The notes under the pieces are model-generated. The model had not been told where the DNA came from and did not search any database. It saw only the letters and a list, made by a program, of their open reading frames with translations. Below are positions 24,868-25,681 of a DNA stretch of 25,681 bases, in pieces (position 1 is the first letter of the stretch; each line of letters starts with the position of its first letter). The position numbers and the translations under genes were made by a program. The stretch covers positions 1 to 25,681 of IMG/VR virus record IMGVR_UViG_3300025880_000096, one strand, 5' to 3'. The DNA comes from a virus.

Positions 24868-25441
24868 AATCAGAAACCTTGTAAAACATAACAAAAACTT
24901 TTCTTCCCTCTTTCCATGATATGTTTGGATATTTACTATGAAAATAACTTGAAGGGTAAGAAACTAATCTATTTTCTTCATAACCAACAACTGTACTTAA
25001 TCTCCACCTATCTAAGTTGTTAGCATCTAATTTAATCATTTTATCGTAATCTTCATCAGTTATTTCTTTAGGAATCTCTCTTCCATAAATATCATGTTCC
25101 CATAAAGCAGTTCCATGAAGATCTTCCTTTTCTCTTGGAGACAAATAAAGAACTAATGCTCTATCTGGTTTTTCACCATTAATATTTAAATCAGAATGAA
25201 TCCTCCAGGAAACATCCAAGGTGTCTGTAGATACTCTAAAAAAACTTAAAATATTTTTTATCTCTTTACCCTCTACCATAGACAGCCTTGAAGTAACATA
25301 CTTATCAAACTCTTTATTTGATTTCTGTATGTGAAAATCTTTATCTCCTGCTTTTATTTTATTAAAAGTATTTTTATCTAAATAATCATTAGCTATTTTA
25401 AATAAGTTTTTTTCTACAAAGTCATCTAATATATAAATCAT
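24860..25441 (-). CDS. 2OG-Fe(II) dioxygenase-like protein
   Basis: A 193-aa protein with the double-stranded beta-helix signature. RIHSDLNI supplies the HxD iron ligands (H82, D84), YFHSKYPN supplies the distal His (H168), and EGRKVFVMFY supplies the Arg that would bind 2-oxoglutarate (R180). Between them lie RALVLYLSP and HGTALWEH, typical strands of phage members. The family oxidises a substrate with O2 and 2-oxoglutarate. Phage versions may hydroxylate proteins or modify nucleotides, and the substrate here is unknown. The gene overlaps the co-chaperonin-like gene by an ATGA junction and the small ORF by eight bases, so it is part of an operon leading into packaging genes. All ligands are present, so activity is plausible. 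Confidence 0.82.
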   Translation of the reverse strand: MIYILDDFVEKNLFKIANDYLDKNTFNKIKAGDKDFHIQKSNKEFDKYVTSRLSMVEGKEIKNILSFFRVSTDTLDVSWRIHSDLNINGEKPDRALVLYLSPREKEDLHGTALWEHDIYGREIPKEITDEDYDKMIKLDANNLDRWRLSTVVGYEENRLVSYPSSYFHSKYPNISWKEGRKVFVMFYKVSDYE

Positions 25442-25681
25442 AAAGAAAAAGTTATGTTGTTGGTAAACATTCTGTAGAGTCTTTCTCCATCTATATTAAA
25501 CTCATATTCGCTGTCTGGCTGGTAAGATATTTCATCACCAACTTTCAAGCCCATGCTTAACAACTGATCGTTAATATATTTTATTGTTCCAAACAAAGGT
25601 TCTTCTGTAATTGATTTTTTTATAAAAGATTTTTTAGTTGGAGATGGTTTTATAAAACAATACTTATTATAGCCTTTCCAT
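25438..25681 (-). CDS. GroES-like co-chaperonin, N-terminus cut by window edge
   Basis: The last 80 codons of a frame entering at the right edge and ending in TGA that overlaps the oxygenase ATG (ATGA). The visible C-terminal part reads LFGTIKYINDQLLSMGLKVGDEISYQP, then SEYEFNIDGERLYRMFTNNITF. This matches the GroES pattern GxVxxV...VKxGDxVxF...G-x-E-(x)-IDGExYLIxRxxDI strand by strand, with the mobile loop expected further upstream outside the window. Phage co-chaperonins such as T4 gp31 work with host GroEL to fold the capsid protein, and a position just before packaging and head genes would suit that. No start is visible. Identification rests on the C-terminal half only. Confidence 0.55.
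   Translation of the reverse strand, partial: WKGYNKYCFIKPSPTKKSFIKKSITEEPLFGTIKYINDQLLSMGLKVGDEISYQPDSEYEFNIDGERLYRMFTNNITFSL

Noticed and set aside
1-25681. CRISPR arrays, tRNA genes, attachment sites, insertion sequences
   Set aside because: No regularly spaced direct repeats, no cloverleaf, no transposase-like frame and no integrase were seen on either strand.

Overview
The window is one contiguous stretch of the virion-morphogenesis module of a tailed double-stranded DNA phage. All genes lie on the minus strand, so the transcription order runs from the right edge to the left edge. The DNA is AT-rich, leaders are A/T-rich with no clear Shine-Dalgarno, and several intergenic gaps carry TAnnTTTG, the -7 promoter element typical of Bacteroidota. 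I infer a podovirus-like (short-tailed) phage of a Bacteroidota host, probably in the broad group of marine flavobacterial and crAss-like podoviruses. That placement rests on recalled protein features and gene order, not on a search. No tRNA, rRNA, CRISPR, insertion sequence, integrase, lysis or replication gene is visible, and no stretch over 100 bases is left without a gene or regulatory call.

Right to left, the first block (25681 to 24507) holds the end of a GroES-like co-chaperonin, a 2OG-Fe(II) oxygenase, a 42-residue ORF and a 91-residue protein in the small-terminase position. They are linked by ATGA-type or longer overlaps. The second block is packaging and head: large terminase (749 aa), an 811-aa portal with a Gln-rich coiled-coil tail, an acidic coiled-coil scaffold candidate (384 aa), the major capsid protein (497 aa), a 254-aa protein and a 92-aa protein. 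A strong terminator follows the capsid gene. The 92-aa gene sits between two terminator-plus-promoter cassettes that share an identical 21-base core.

The third block is connector and tail: two tandem connector candidates (325 and 307 aa) sharing an LPxDY motif, a 1616-aa nozzle-like protein, a 347-aa tail protein sharing a C-terminal module with it, and a 276-aa tail protein. The fourth block, with its own promoter candidate, is a GNAT-like protein (136 aa), an Ala-rich protein (206 aa), a 675-aa protein and a giant protein (over 1354 aa, cut by the left edge). Order and sizes match T7 genes 13-14-15-16 (138, 196, 747, 1318 aa), the internal core/ejection proteins. The whole head-to-tail order also follows T7 genes 8 to 16, except that the large terminase precedes the portal.

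The most interesting points are the T7-like ejection cassette in a Bacteroidota-type phage without visible sequence resemblance, the terminator-promoter cassettes around the 92-aa gene, and the recurrence of small beta-rich modules in several virion proteins.
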